A stretch of DNA of 64,000 nucleotides. It comes from Poa pratensis. Its lineage: Eukaryota > Streptophyta > Magnoliopsida > Poales > Poaceae. Under the pieces are notes generated by a model that was given only the letters and a program-made list of their open reading frames with translations, was not told where the DNA came from and searched no databases. Below, one piece after another: positions 22,706 through 33,871 of this stretch. The translations under genes and the position numbers were made by a program. The first letter of the stretch is position 1; each line of letters starts with the position of its first letter. The stretch is from positions 18,559,166-18,623,165 of the forward strand of contig CAMZMU010000107.1 in assembly GCA_947311845.1 (NCBI GenBank), written 5' to 3'.

Positions 22706-23025
22706 GATCCAAAGGGTATTCACTCACTCCTGACGTTACGTCGCGCCGGTAGTTCGATGCAAGTTGGATCGCACATCGCTCTGCCGGTCAGTCGGCGGCA
22801 CTGGAAAGCAGAAAGGTTTCCCTTCATGGAAGATCAAAGACTCCTTTTCTACGGACGGTGATCACCAAAGATCCACACGAAAGAATAAGACTGTAAAAAG
22901 TCTCACTGTCACGTTTGGAGACCAGGCTTTTCGTCTGCTCCCCACCGCTCTCCTTCTTGAGAGTCGCCTCGAGAGTTCCGTCGCCGCCCCTTTCCTCCCT
23001 TCTCACCGGAGGCACTGCCGGCCGG

Positions 23026-24549
23026 TGATACGTGCATTTTATATCATCATTTATACAACTTATATTATCATATTAGAATGTTATTGGCATTGTTATATCA
23101 TTATTTTTACATGTTTTAGATGATTTATGGGACTTTCATACAAAGTCCCTATTTTTGGTATTTAATTTCTGGGAGGCAGAAAACCTCCTTTTTCTTGTTT
23201 TTAATGTTTCAGGAGCTACAGGGACCCAAATGGAAAAAGGAAAATTGCACAGCTGGTTTTTCATCGGGAGAACAACAGTGGGAAGAAGATCGAAGGGAGG
23301 AGAGCCACGAGGCCCAAAAGAGGGGGCCCACGCGGCCAGATTCTTTGGCCGCGTGGGGCCCACCATCTGGAGCCTCGGGCACTTCCTCGCCTGGGGCTTT
23401 TTAACGAGGTCTCCGTCTCGCCCGAAAAGTAACGCCCTAATTTTTACGAGACTATCCGAGGTCGCGGCGGCGGCGAAACTCCTGATTCCCTCCGAGGGGG
23501 ATCAGATCCTGCTGCTCCGGAGCTCCGGAGAAGGGGAAATCATCGTCATCGTCATCACCTCTCCTCCTTGGCGTGGGAGGAGGCCTCTACATCATCACCA
23601 TCACCAAGACCAGCACCATCTCCATCATCATCTCCGTGATCCACTCCGTCCCCTCGTAGTTTGAGAGTTGCTATACCCTAGATACTTGTCTTGTGCTACT
23701 ATTCATGTTTGTGATTGAGTACTTGTCATTATTTGGTGGTGAAGTTATATTTTCAGATTGTGTTGTACCACTTATGCCACTGAATATCATCATGTTTGCA
23801 CGTTGTGAGTAGTTCCCGTATGTTCCTGAGGGCATAGGATGAATTGGCAATGATTTATATATGACATGTGTTGGTATTTTGTCTAGTGTTTATCTTTTTG
23901 TGTGATTCTATGATGGTGTTGTGCGAACGTCGACTGCACAACACTTCACCTATATGGGCTCATAGGAGAACACCGTAGTGTAATGGCGTGAGGGAGACTT
24001 GGGAGGACACGAAAGCCTGAGACCGAATCATTAAGTTACTTTACGGGGTATTAGTATCGGGGACCTAGAGCGTAATGCTATGGTGGGATTTTATATCTTA
24101 ATAATTCTTGTGCTGTCATTTAATTGGCCACATGATCCATCATAAGGGGTTTAGTCTATTTATTTAGCTGTACCTAATAATAGCTCCGTCCGAAGAAGAT
24201 TAAAACTAGACAAGATATTCAACGTGTTGTTTAATAAATCTATATGCCTAGCAATATCCATGCCGCCCTCGGGAACGTTTTCCACATATAAGTTACACAT
24301 CACTTGAGCTTGTCCTCTTACACATAGAGGATTGGGCTTTCTCTCTCTTTGAGAGCTTTTACTTGTTACCATTTACCTGCTGCATTGTTACTGTCTTGCA
24401 ATTATACAATCGAAAATACCAAAAACACTTGCATCTTTTATTGTCTATTTATCATTTCTAATAACCAATACCTTCAGCTCCTCGTGGGTTCGACAACCTT
24501 TTCTATTCGAAAGGTACTACAATTGATCTCCTGCACTTGGGAGTCATCA
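23026..24549 (+). repeat. 5' LTR of the Athila element (1,524 bp)
   Basis: It starts TGATACGTGCATTTTATATC and ends CACTTGGGAGTCATCA. A GC-rich hairpin (CCCACGCGG...CCGCGTGGGG, about 23327-23362) precedes a TATA-like CTTTTTAACGAGG (about 23396), probably the promoter. Confidence 0.95.
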
Positions 24550-24560
24550 AGATACTTTTC

Positions 24561-24578
24561 TGGCGCCGTTGCCGGGGA
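24561..24578 (+). other. Primer-binding site, tRNA-Asp type
   Basis: TGGCGCCGTTGCCGGGGA lies 11 nt after the 5' LTR. It is complementary to the 3' end of plant tRNA-Asp including CCA, the primer typical of Athila elements. Confidence 0.85.
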
Positions 24579-24656
24579 GCGTAGCGCTATTGGTAAGAAG
24601 TTTGGTAAGGAAACTTGAAAGGTGAATTTTATTTACTGTTTTATCTCATTGCTACT

Positions 24657-26007
24657 ATGGCATTTATGAATCGTGCCTCGCTGCATCTTGCTCTATATGA
24701 AAGTGCTTATGCTATGCTCCTAAAACTGTTGAAACTACTGTGCCTGAGATACCTAAAGTGGGATATAAAATTCCCGTTGGTCATGTTAAAAGAGTTATGA
24801 AAAATCCATTTACAGGGATGGAACTAAATCTGCACGTGAACACATGGAAACAATTGAGGCTATATGTGGTTTATTTAGACTTCCTGGTATTTCTGAAGAT
24901 CAGGTAAAAAGGAAGCTGTTATATCTGTCTTTATCTGGTAATGCTCGTATTTGGTTCAGGTCTTTAGATGAAGAAGTCACTATGGACTGGAGTATTTTGA
25001 GGAAGGTTTTCTTTCTTAAGTATTTTACTCCTAGAGAAGCTTATGAGAACCGCTGCTATATATTTAATTTCTGGCCACATCTGGGAGAAAGTATTACTCA
25101 AGCTTGGGGGAGGTTAAAGGAACTCCTCCGCAAGAATCCTTGTCATGATCTTACAAGGAAAATTATTCTGATAAACTTTTATGTGAGGCTACCAAGGCAA
25201 CAAAAGGAATTTCTGGATAATTCATCTAGTGGAAGCTTTACAAATAATACTGAAGAAGAAGCATGGAATTTATTGGAGACTATTTCTGAGAATACTGGTC
25301 ATTGGGATCTTGATAAAGGTAATGAGCCCTATCTGGACTATGAGTATTCATGTGTAGAGAATTTCTCTACTTCTACCTTGTTTAAAAATCTGAGTGATAC
25401 TTTTAATCTTGATCCTTATGTTATAATTGAGGTAGCTAAATCTTTTGCTAATCATATTGGTATTCCTAAAACTGGGTTTGAAGCTTATGTTGAACCTGTT
25501 AAACAATCTATTGTTGTACCCAAAGTTATTAAACAGGTAGAACCAGTGTCATCCTTGACAATTGAGGAGTATGTTGAGGCACCACCATATCCAAACCAAG
25601 TCAAGGAAAATTTACTTATTGCTGTTTCTAACAAGAGTAAAAGAAGAAGATCTCAGCCTTATGAACAGATGGAAGTCAACAGTCAAATCTCTATTATCAA
25701 ACAATTAAATGAAGAAGATCCTGTTGATGTTTATCTATGTGAAGATGCTACTAAAGTTGTTAAAGGCAATTCGGCCAAGGTTGGTAAGCCTGTTATATCA
25801 TGCACTATTGGGACTTCTAGTTATCATGGCTTATGTGATATTGGAGCAAGCATTAGTGTCATTCCATATTCTCTGTATCTTGAAATCAAGCCTGATATTG
25901 ATCCTATCATTATGGAAGAGACAGGTATGACAATTCAACTTGCTAATAAAGATTATATTAATCCACTTGGAATTGTTAGAGATGTTGAAGTATTGGTGGC
26001 AAAATAA
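24657..26007 (+). pseudogene. Athila gag and aspartic protease, frameshifted
   Basis: An ATG at 24657 opens MAFMNRASLHLALYESAYAM, but the frame breaks twice before the main open stretch (24844-26007). That stretch contains the gag core (GNARIWFRSLDEEV, REAYENRCYIFNFW, ITQAWGRLKELLRKNPCHDL). It then has a retroviral-type aspartic protease active site, CDIGASISVIP (Asp codon at 25837-25839). It stops at 26007, where a frame change separates protease from RT. The function would be particle formation and polyprotein processing. Confidence 0.85.
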
Positions 26008-26346
26008 AATATCCTGCTGATTTTATTGTGCTTGGTTGCCTCAAGATTCATTTTGTCCTATCATTTTTGGTAGACCTTTCTTACATACTGTTGGTGCTGA
26101 AATTGATTTGCTAAAGAGAAAGTGTTTATTAAATGTGCTGGAGAAAAACTTGATTCAACTTTTCTAAATTTGCTGATAACATTCAAAGAAAGAGCCAATT
26201 TCTGAAGATGTAATTGAAACTCTTGCTCATGTAGCTGTAGCTTCAACAGACGTGTGAAAGTTATATGCTTAATCAAGATGAACCATTTAATGAAGAAGAA
26301 AAAGATGCTTTAGAACAAATATTTCACAACACCACCACAATTACAA

Positions 26347-29300
26347 TTGCATATCCCACCTGATAATTTAGGAGTGCTACCACCACCTAAAGGGGATCCT
26401 AGCTTTGAATTAAAACCTTTGCCTACAAATCTGAAATATGCATATTTGGATGAGAAGAGCATATATCCTGTCATTATTAGTGCTAACCTTTCAGCTGAAG
26501 AAGAAGAGAAATTACTTGATGTGCTTAAAGCTCACCGACCAGCCATTGGATACTCTCTTGATGATCTTAAAGGTATAAGCCCAGCTCTATGTATGCATAA
26601 AATTAATTTGGAAGAGGATGCAAAACCTGTTGTTGATTATCAACGCCGTCTCCATCCAAAAATGAAGGAAGTGGTAAGGAAAGAGGTAATAAGACTTATT
26701 GAAGCTGGTATCATTTATCCCATAGCTGATAGTAAGTGGGTTAGTCCAGTTCATTGTGTTCCTAAAAAGGGTGGAATGACTGTTGTTCCAAATGATGAGG
26801 ATGAACTTGTGGCTCAACGTACTGTTGTTGGTTATAGGATGTGTATTGATTTCAGGAAGTTAAATAAAGCAACTCGTAAAGATCATTACCCATTGCCATT
26901 TATTGATCAAATGTTAGAAAGGTTATCTAAACACTCTCACTTTTGCTATTTAGATGGTTATTCAGGTTTCTCCAAATTCCTGTTCATAAAGATGATCAAG
27001 AGAAAACCACTTTTACATGTCCATTTGGTACATTTGCTTATAGGAGAATGCCATTCGGTTTGTGCAATGCTCCTGCTACTTTTCAAAGATGCATGAATGC
27101 TATATTTGCTGATTATATTGAAAAGATAATGGAAGTCTTTATGGATGATTTTTCTGTGTATGGTACTTCCTTCGATAATTGCTTGTTCAACCTTAACAAA
27201 GTTTTGCAGCGTTGTGAAGACCAACACTTAGTTTTAAACTGGGAGAAGTGTCACTTCATGGTTACTGAAGGTATTGTTCTTGGGCATAAGATTTCTGGAA
27301 AGGAATAGAAGTTGACCCAGCAAAGATAGAAGCTATTGAAAAGCTCCATTCCCAAGGGATCTCAAAGGTATAAGAAGTTTTCTTGGGCATGCAGGTTTTT
27401 ACCGTAGGTTTATTAAAGATTTCTCCAAAATATCAAAACCCTAACCAATCTTTTGCAAAAGGATGTTCCTTTCTCTTTTAATGATGATTGCATTGAGTCC
27501 TTTAATATTTTGAAGAATGCTTTAATAAGTGCTCCTATTATTCAACCTCCTGATTGGAATTGCCTTTTGAAATTATGTGTGATGCTAGTGATTATGCAGT
27601 TGGGGCTGTTTTGGGCCAACGTGTTGATAAGAAACTGAATGTATTTATTATGCTAGTAGAACACTTGATGCTGCTCAAAGGAATTATGCCACAACTGAAA
27701 AAGAATTTTTAGCAGTGCTATTTGCTTGTGACAAGTTTAGACCTTATATTACTGATTCGAAAGTCACATTGCATACTGATCATTCTGCCATTAAATACTT
27801 AATGCATAAGAAAGATGCTAAGCCTAGATTAATAAGATGGGTACTTCTATTGCAAGAATTTGATTTACACATTGTTGATAGGAAAGGGGAAGATAATCAA
27901 GTAGCTGATCATCTTTCTAGAATGGAAAATATACCTGATGATCCTATTCCTATTAATGATAGTTTTGTTAATGAACAACTTGCAATTAATGTTTCTAGTG
28001 CTAAAGTTGCATCTCCATGGTTTGCCAATTATGCAAATTTTATTGTTGGTAAAGTTTTACCTCCACACTTCACTACTCAACAAAGAAAGAAATTCTTTTA
28101 TGATCTTAGACATTATTTTTGGGATGATCCTTTCCTTTATAAGAAAAGTGTGGATGGTATTATTAGACGTTGTGTACCTGAGTATGAACAACAGGCTATT
28201 ATAAGAGATTGTCATGACAGTCCCTATGGAGGGCATCATGCAGGAGATCGTACAGGTGCAAAGGTATTACAGTCTGGTTTTTATTGGCCTACTTTATTTA
28301 AGGATTGTGCTGAATATGTTAAATCTTGTGATAAATGTCAAAGAGTAGGAAATATTGGTAGGAGAAATGAAATGCCTATGAACTATTCCTTACCACTTGA
28401 ACCATTTGATGTGTGGGGTTTTGACTTTATGGGACCTTTCCCGAATCAAAGACAAAGCATACTCATATTTTGGTTGCAGTGGATTATGTTACAAAGTGGG
28501 TGGAAGCAATTCCAACCAAAAGTGCAGATCATGCCACGGCAATGAAGATGCTTCAGGACATCATTTTCCCCAGGTTTGGTGTTCCTAGGTTTTTAATTAC
28601 TGATGGTGGTTCTCATTTCTTACATGGTATTCTTAGGAAAACTTTGGCAAAATATGATGTTAACCATAGAATTGCATCACCTTATCATCCCCAAACTAGT
28701 GGACAAGTTGAATTAAGTAATAGGGAAATTAAACTCATTTTGGAAAAGACAGTGAATAAGTCTAGGTCTGATTGGCCACTTAAAATTAACGATGCATTAT
28801 GGGCTTATAGAACTGCTTTTAAAAATCCTATGGGAATGTCTCCTTATAAAATGGTTTATGGAAAAGCTTGTCATTTACCTGTTGAATTAGAACATAAAGC
28901 TAGATGGGCTATTAAACAATTGAACTTTGATTTTAAAACTGCTGGAGAGAAGAGAATTCTTGATTTAAACCTACTAGATGAATGGAGAAATGAAGCTTAT
29001 GAAAGTGCCAGGATGTTTAAAGAAAAAGTTAAGATTTGGCATGACAAGAAAATTAAAAAGAAAGAATTCAAAGTAGGTGATCAAGTGCTATTATACAACT
29101 CTCGTTTCAAGTTTTCTGCAGGTAAGTTAGCTTCAAAGTGGCAGGGACCATTAGTGATACAGGAAGTATACCGTTCAGGAGCTATCCGTCTTCATGGTGA
29201 TATGAAAGGTAAACCTCATGTGGTTAATGGACAACGCCTTAAACATTATATTGCAGGAAAAAGCTTCATTGGAAAGGTGGAGGAATTCATTTTACAGACA

Positions 29301-29354
29301 CCGGAGGAGGTAATTGCAAAGAAGTTTGCAGTTTCAGAAATCCAAAATCAATAA
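26347..29354 (+). pseudogene. Athila pol: reverse transcriptase, RNase H and integrase, frameshifted
   Basis: RT spans about 26400-27300 in two frames, with YRMCIDFRKLNKATRKDHY, the catalytic FMDD (27138-27149) and CPFGTFAYRRMPFGLCNAP. RNase H lies at about 27650-27930 ([33 protein letters not shown]). The integrase zinc finger ([14 protein letters not shown] ... CDKCQR) lies at about 28220-28340 and the DDE core follows ([26 protein letters not shown]). The C-terminus runs to 29354. Frame changes occur near 26960, 27305-27430, 27560, 27645 and 28455, so no intact polyprotein is encoded. Confidence 0.92.
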
Positions 29355-29430
29355 AAGGTAACTTTTACTCTGGAAAGTTTCTCGGAATTGCGTAATATTT
29401 TACGGAGTCATTTTTTATGGAAATTAACGT

Positions 29431-29680
29431 GTGGGACAAGAAAATTGGAAGGAACGGAGACCCGAGGGAGAAAAGAGGGGGTCCCACGCGGTTAGATCTT
29501 TGGCCGCGTGGGCCCACTCCTTTTGCCCCTCGGAGTCCCGTTCCGTCTCGTTTTCGACTCCGACGCTTCGTCTTGACCTAAAAACCGTCAATATATACCC
29601 CTTTTCGTTGATCTAATCTCGCACCGAGCGTTCTCGAGCGATCTTTGCTTTTGCTGTTTCTGCCTGTCAGGTTTTTAGCT
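29431..29680 (+). promoter_or_regulatory. LTR-like internal promoter upstream of the third ORF
   Basis: At 29471-29518 the block AAAAGAGGGGGTCCCACGCG plus TTTGGCCGCGTGGGCCCAC nearly repeats the LTR promoter block at about 23317-23364. It is followed by CCGTCTCG, also in the LTR, and by a good TATA box (CAATATATACCCC, about 29589-29601), 80-90 bp before the ATG at 29681. A TTTCTGCCTGTCAGG acceptor-like site precedes the ATG, so the leader may also be spliced. Confidence 0.6.
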
Positions 29681-30275
29681 ATGTCTTCGGGAGACTCCTT
29701 CCAATGCTCCTCCATGGACAATGATGATGATGAACTCGAGGGCAACAGCCCCACGTCCATGTGGAGAGGAATAGGAAGAGGAAGGACTACTCGATGATGA
29801 AGACTACAAGCCCGACGAGGAGGAGATGGAGAAGGAGGAAGCGGAAGAGAAAGAATACAAGCCCTTCGTCGACATCGCACCTATTGCAACAGCACCACCT
29901 TCTCCTATCTCCGTTGCTGGTGTGAGGGTGAACGTGTCTCTTGGAAACAAGAGGCAGACGGCTCGCATGAGCACAGGAGGGAAGGCTCCTAGGCACGCAC
30001 TTGCTAGCAAAAACGTGGTTTCTACTCTTATTGACAGGGAATTCAAGCGTGCCACCCAAGAGAACTATCCTGGTGAATGGGATCGTAAGATCCCTAATGT
30101 AAAGTACCAAGCCCGGAGTGGAAGCCTGCAAGGAGACGGTGGAGAAGAATCTCATGGAAAAACTGGGAGAAGCTGCAAGGGAGTTTGAAAAGCCTACAAC
30201 CTTATGATGAGCATTGTTGGAAAACTTGAAGATAATTATTATGAAGACAAGAAGAAAGAGCAGAAGTGGTTCTAG
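29681..30275 (+). pseudogene. Athila third ORF with histone H3-tail-like segment, frameshifted
   Basis: The ORF starts MSSGDSFQCSSMDNDDDELE, becomes strongly acidic (DEEEMEKEEAEEKEYKPF), then contains an H3-tail-like segment (29952-30011). The rest is charged and helical-looking (ETVEKNLMEKLGEAAREFEK) to a stop at 30273-30275. Frame changes occur near 29765-29800, 30110 and 30190. The longest uninterrupted part is 29826-30188. The segment RQTARMSTGGKAPRHALASK matches H3 residues 4-23 at 15 of 20 positions, with Met replacing Lys9. There is no histone fold after it. This is not a standard gag, pol or env product, and I do not recognise a described family. Confidence 0.75.
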
Positions 30276-31278
30276 CAAGACGTCAAGCTTGGGGGAGTTC
30301 CACCTAGTCTTTATCTTTACTAGTTTATCATATCTATCTAGTCATGGTGTGTTTTGCTTTTATCATTTAGTTATCAATCTCTTTTAGGCTTGTGTGAGCT
30401 CATGGAGCATTATCATGTATCCCTATCTTATGGTTTATCAATGAATATTAAAGTATGGTGTCATCCATGATTCTCTTGTTTGGAGATTTATGGGTAACAC
30501 TCATGCAAATGAGCGTGGTTTATTTTAGAGGTTTCAGTCACATCTTGCCTTGAATTTAATTAACTTGAGTATGTTGGACAATTGTAGAATCTAGCTCAAT
30601 ATAAATAAGAAAAGAGTGAGTCATTATGACTTGAGAATTAATAAGTTTAAGGTTGAGATATAGTCTTGTAGCATAAAAAGTTGGGAATAGTTAATGAAAA
30701 GGATATGAAACACTCTTGTTAGAATCTAGTATCTTTTGAGCAAATTAATGATCATGGATGTGTCAATACTTATGCTCTTGTAAAGTGTATGAAAGGAAGG
30801 CACCCGAGGATTCGGTTAGCCATGGAAAGTGTGAGATAAAGGTTGTTTGAGCATAAGAACTTGATTGAAACATCCATGACTAAAGTTTGCACTAGTTACT
30901 AGTGAAGCAAGGGTGCAAATAATTTTATATCTGTCTTTTCATTTGTATTCTTTAACTTGTTATCCAATGAGAGTTTATCTTGTCTTTAAACTTCAGTAAA
31001 GTATTAAACATTATGATGCTAGCCATAAGAGCAAAAGCATGTTAAAAATAGTGTGATTCAATTGTCCAACATACAATGGTTATTTGCTTTCAAAGTGTAA
31101 GGGGTGATTGCTAGAGCTTCTACTTATGCTGCCCTTATGTGTATGAGTTTTAATTCATTAATCTTACATTGCAATTGAATATGATGATGATACAATGCTC
31201 GTATTTATTTATCAACCATAAGTCCATTGATGCATGTAATGATCTATGTCCTTACTTACTTGAGGACAAGTAAGGTTT
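30276..31278. other. Noncoding 3' internal region of the Athila element
   Basis: AT-rich, with no ORF. It ends in ACTTGAGGACAAGTAAGG just before the polypurine tract, a sequence style common to this lineage. Confidence 0.6.
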
Positions 31279-31292
31279 AAGCTTGGGGGAGT
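31279..31292 (+). other. Polypurine tract
   Basis: AAGCTTGGGGGAGT abuts the 3' LTR and is the expected plus-strand primer site. Confidence 0.85.
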
Positions 31293-32806
31293 TGATACGT
31301 GCATTTTATATCATCATTTATACAACTTATATATCATATTAGAATGTTATTTGCATTGTTATATCATTGTTTTTACATGTTTTAGATGATTTATGGGACT
31401 TTCATACAAAGTCCCTATTTTTGGTATTTAATTTCTGGGAGGCAGAAAACCTCCTTTTTCTTGTTTTTAATGTTTCAGGAGCTACAGGGACCCAAATAAA
31501 AAGGAAAATTGCACAGCTGGTTTTTCATCGGGAGAACAGCAGGGAAGAAGATCGAAGGAGGAGAGCCACGAGGCCCAAAAGGGGGGCCCACGCGGCCAGA
31601 TTTGGCCGCGTGGGGCCCACCATCTGGAGCCTCGGGCACTTCCTCGCCTGGGGCTTTTTAACGAGGTCTCCGTCTCGCCCGAAAAGAACGCCCTAATTTT
31701 TACGAGACTATCCGAGGTCGCGGCGGCGGCGAAACTCCTGATTCCCTCCGAGGGGGATCAGATCCTGCTGCTCCGGAGCTCCGGAGAAGGGGGAAATCAT
31801 CGTCATCGTCATCACCTCTCCTCCTTGGCGTGGGAGGAGGCCTCTACATCATCACCATCACCAAGACCAGCACCATCTCCATCATCATCTCCGTGATCCA
31901 CTCCGTCCCCTCGTAGTTTGAGAGTTGCTATACCCTAGATACTTGTCTTGTGCTACTATTCATGTTTGTGATTGAGTACTTGTCATTATTTGGTGGTGAA
32001 GTTATATTTTCAGATTGTGTTGTACCACTTATGCCACTGAATATCATCATGTTTGCACGTTGTGAGTAGTTCCCGTATGTTCCTGAGGGCATAGGATGAA
32101 TTGGCAATGATTTATATATGACATGTGTTGGTATTTTGTCTAGTGTTTATCTTTTTGTGTGATTCTATGATGGTGTTGTGCGAACGTCGACTGCACAACA
32201 CTTCACCTATATGGGCTCATAGGAGAACACCGTAGTGTAATGGCGTGAGGGAGACTTGGGAGGACACGAAAGCCTGAGACCGAATCATTAAGTTACTTTA
32301 CGGGGTATTAGTATCGGGGACCTAGAGCGTAATGCTATGGTGGGATTTTATATCTTAATAATTCTTGTGCTGTCATTTAATTGGCCACATGATCCATCAT
32401 AAGGGGTTTAGTCTATTTATTTAGCTGTACCTAATAATAGCTCCGTCCGAAGAAGATTAAAACTAGACAAGATATTCAACGTGTTGTTTAATAAATCTAT
32501 ATGCCTAGCAATATCCATGCCGCCCTCGGGAACGTTTTCCACATATAAGTTACACATCACTTGAGCTTGTCCTCTTACACATAGAGGATTGGGCTTTCTC
32601 TCTCTTTGAGAGCTTTTACTTGTTACCATTTACCTGCTGCATTGTTACTGTCTTGCAATTATACAATCGAAAATACCAAAAACACTTGCATCTTTTATTG
32701 TCTATTTATCATTTCTAATAACCAATACCTTCAGCTCCTCGTGGGTTCGACAACCTTTTCTATTCGAAAGGTACTACAATTGATCTCCTGCACTTGGGAG
32801 TCATCA
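31293..32806 (+). repeat. 3' LTR of the Athila element (1,514 bp)
   Basis: It is nearly identical to the 5' LTR. The differences I noticed are mostly 1-5 bp indels within the first 500 bp; the remaining kilobase looks identical by eye. Confidence 0.95.
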
Positions 32807-33871
32807 GCCGGCGAGGAGATGGAATAGGTGGTCTGGCCTTCTCTGTATATAGTAGTTTAGGTTCTTCCTTGTGTTTGCCGCTATGGCGTCTTGGCTTTAT
32901 GCTGTCTATCTCCTCTTCTAGTCGCCTTCCGCGGTCGCCGGCGAGCAGCGGCTGTGGTTCAGAGAAGTACTTCTTTTCTTGTTTTCCGTGGTGGAGGAAG
33001 GAGGAGGAGGATGGATCTGGAGGGCGACTTTCTAATAAGCTCGTGTTTTGGCCGAATCGGGTGCGGATCTTGCGGTTTCCTCGATCCTCTTCTTGATGCC
33101 GTGGTGGGAGGAGAAGTGAGTTGATGGATCTGCAAATTCTGGCTTTTGTGGTTGGCTGGACTCTGGCGACTCTCGGCGGCATTGGATCCGGGCCTCTCCT
33201 CTTCTGCAGCTCCGGTCCATGGTGGACCCTTTGCAAGGATGGAGACGGCCGAGGCCGTTTCAACAATCTCGCTGAGCTCTCTGACTACTCTGCAGGATGC
33301 GGGGCGATGCGTCTTCTTCCTCTGGCCGGCCGTGGAGGCGAGGGGAGAAGGAGGAGCTGCTCGTCTTCCTCAACCTCGGTGGAGTGGTCGCTGCTGCATT
33401 TTCGAGCACCACACGCGGCAGCCTTGATTGCTGCCGTGATCTTCGGCCAAGATGGTGGCCTATCTTCAACCTCCGAACTGGAGGCCTGCTGGATTCGGCG
33501 CTGGAGCTCGGCGTTGCGGTGCAGCCAAGTGGTTCGTCCCCGGCTGCGGTGTGATAGCCGGCGTCTGCAATCCTCCGCCGGAAGGGAGAAACCGAGTGGC
33601 TCAATGGGCTCTGATCTCGGTGCTCTACGCACCTGGAGGTCGCCGGCGGCGTGTGGCGGAGCTACCCTAGGGCTTGATTGCATTTTATTTTTAGTCCTAG
33701 GGTGTTTTCTATAATTGCACTGGCCTTATCTTCAAATATTAGGTTTCCCAGGGCAAGAGTTGTAAAGGGCCTTAGTGCAAAATTGTACCTGCCACGTGGA
33801 TTAATATGAATGCAGCATCAGGGTCCTCTGAGCCCCACCCCTTGTTAAAAAGAAAAGAAAGAATAAGACTG

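Larger units (their letters stand above)
23026..32806 (+). mobile_element. Full-length Athila-lineage Ty3/Gypsy LTR retrotransposon
   Basis: The 9,781-bp element has a 5-bp TSD GCCGG (23021-23025 and 32807-32811) and two nearly identical LTRs, TGATACGTGC...GAGTCATCA. It has a tRNA-Asp-type primer-binding site, gag-protease, RT-RNase H-integrase order, an extra ORF behind pol and a polypurine tract. RT motifs (ATRKDHYPLPFIDQMLERL, FMDDFSVYG) point to the Athila lineage. Coding regions carry many single-base frameshifts, so this copy is probably non-autonomous as read. Confidence 0.95.
22894..33856 (+). mobile_element. Non-LTR-type retroposon (about 1.18 kb) split by the Athila element
   Basis: Flanking copies of GAAAGAATAAGACTG (22879-22893 and 33857-33871) form a 15-bp target duplication. 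The outer 132 bp on the left and 1,045 bp on the right form one element once the LTR retrotransposon and one GCCGG copy are removed. The right end is A-rich (TTGTTAAAAAGAAAA). The GC-rich body has no intact ORF. Confidence 0.7.

Noticed and set aside
23155..23664. 169-codon frame in the 5' LTR
   Set aside because: It overlaps the LTR promoter, is not kept in the 3' LTR because of indels, and has no motif.
24561..24578. tRNA gene fragment
   Set aside because: The match is only 18 nt and sits exactly where a retrotransposon primer-binding site belongs.
29949..30011. A real histone H3 gene fragment from a neighbouring locus
   Set aside because: Only the tail is present, no histone fold follows, it is in frame within an element ORF, and flanking sequence is element-specific. 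Ancient capture of an H3 tail remains possible.
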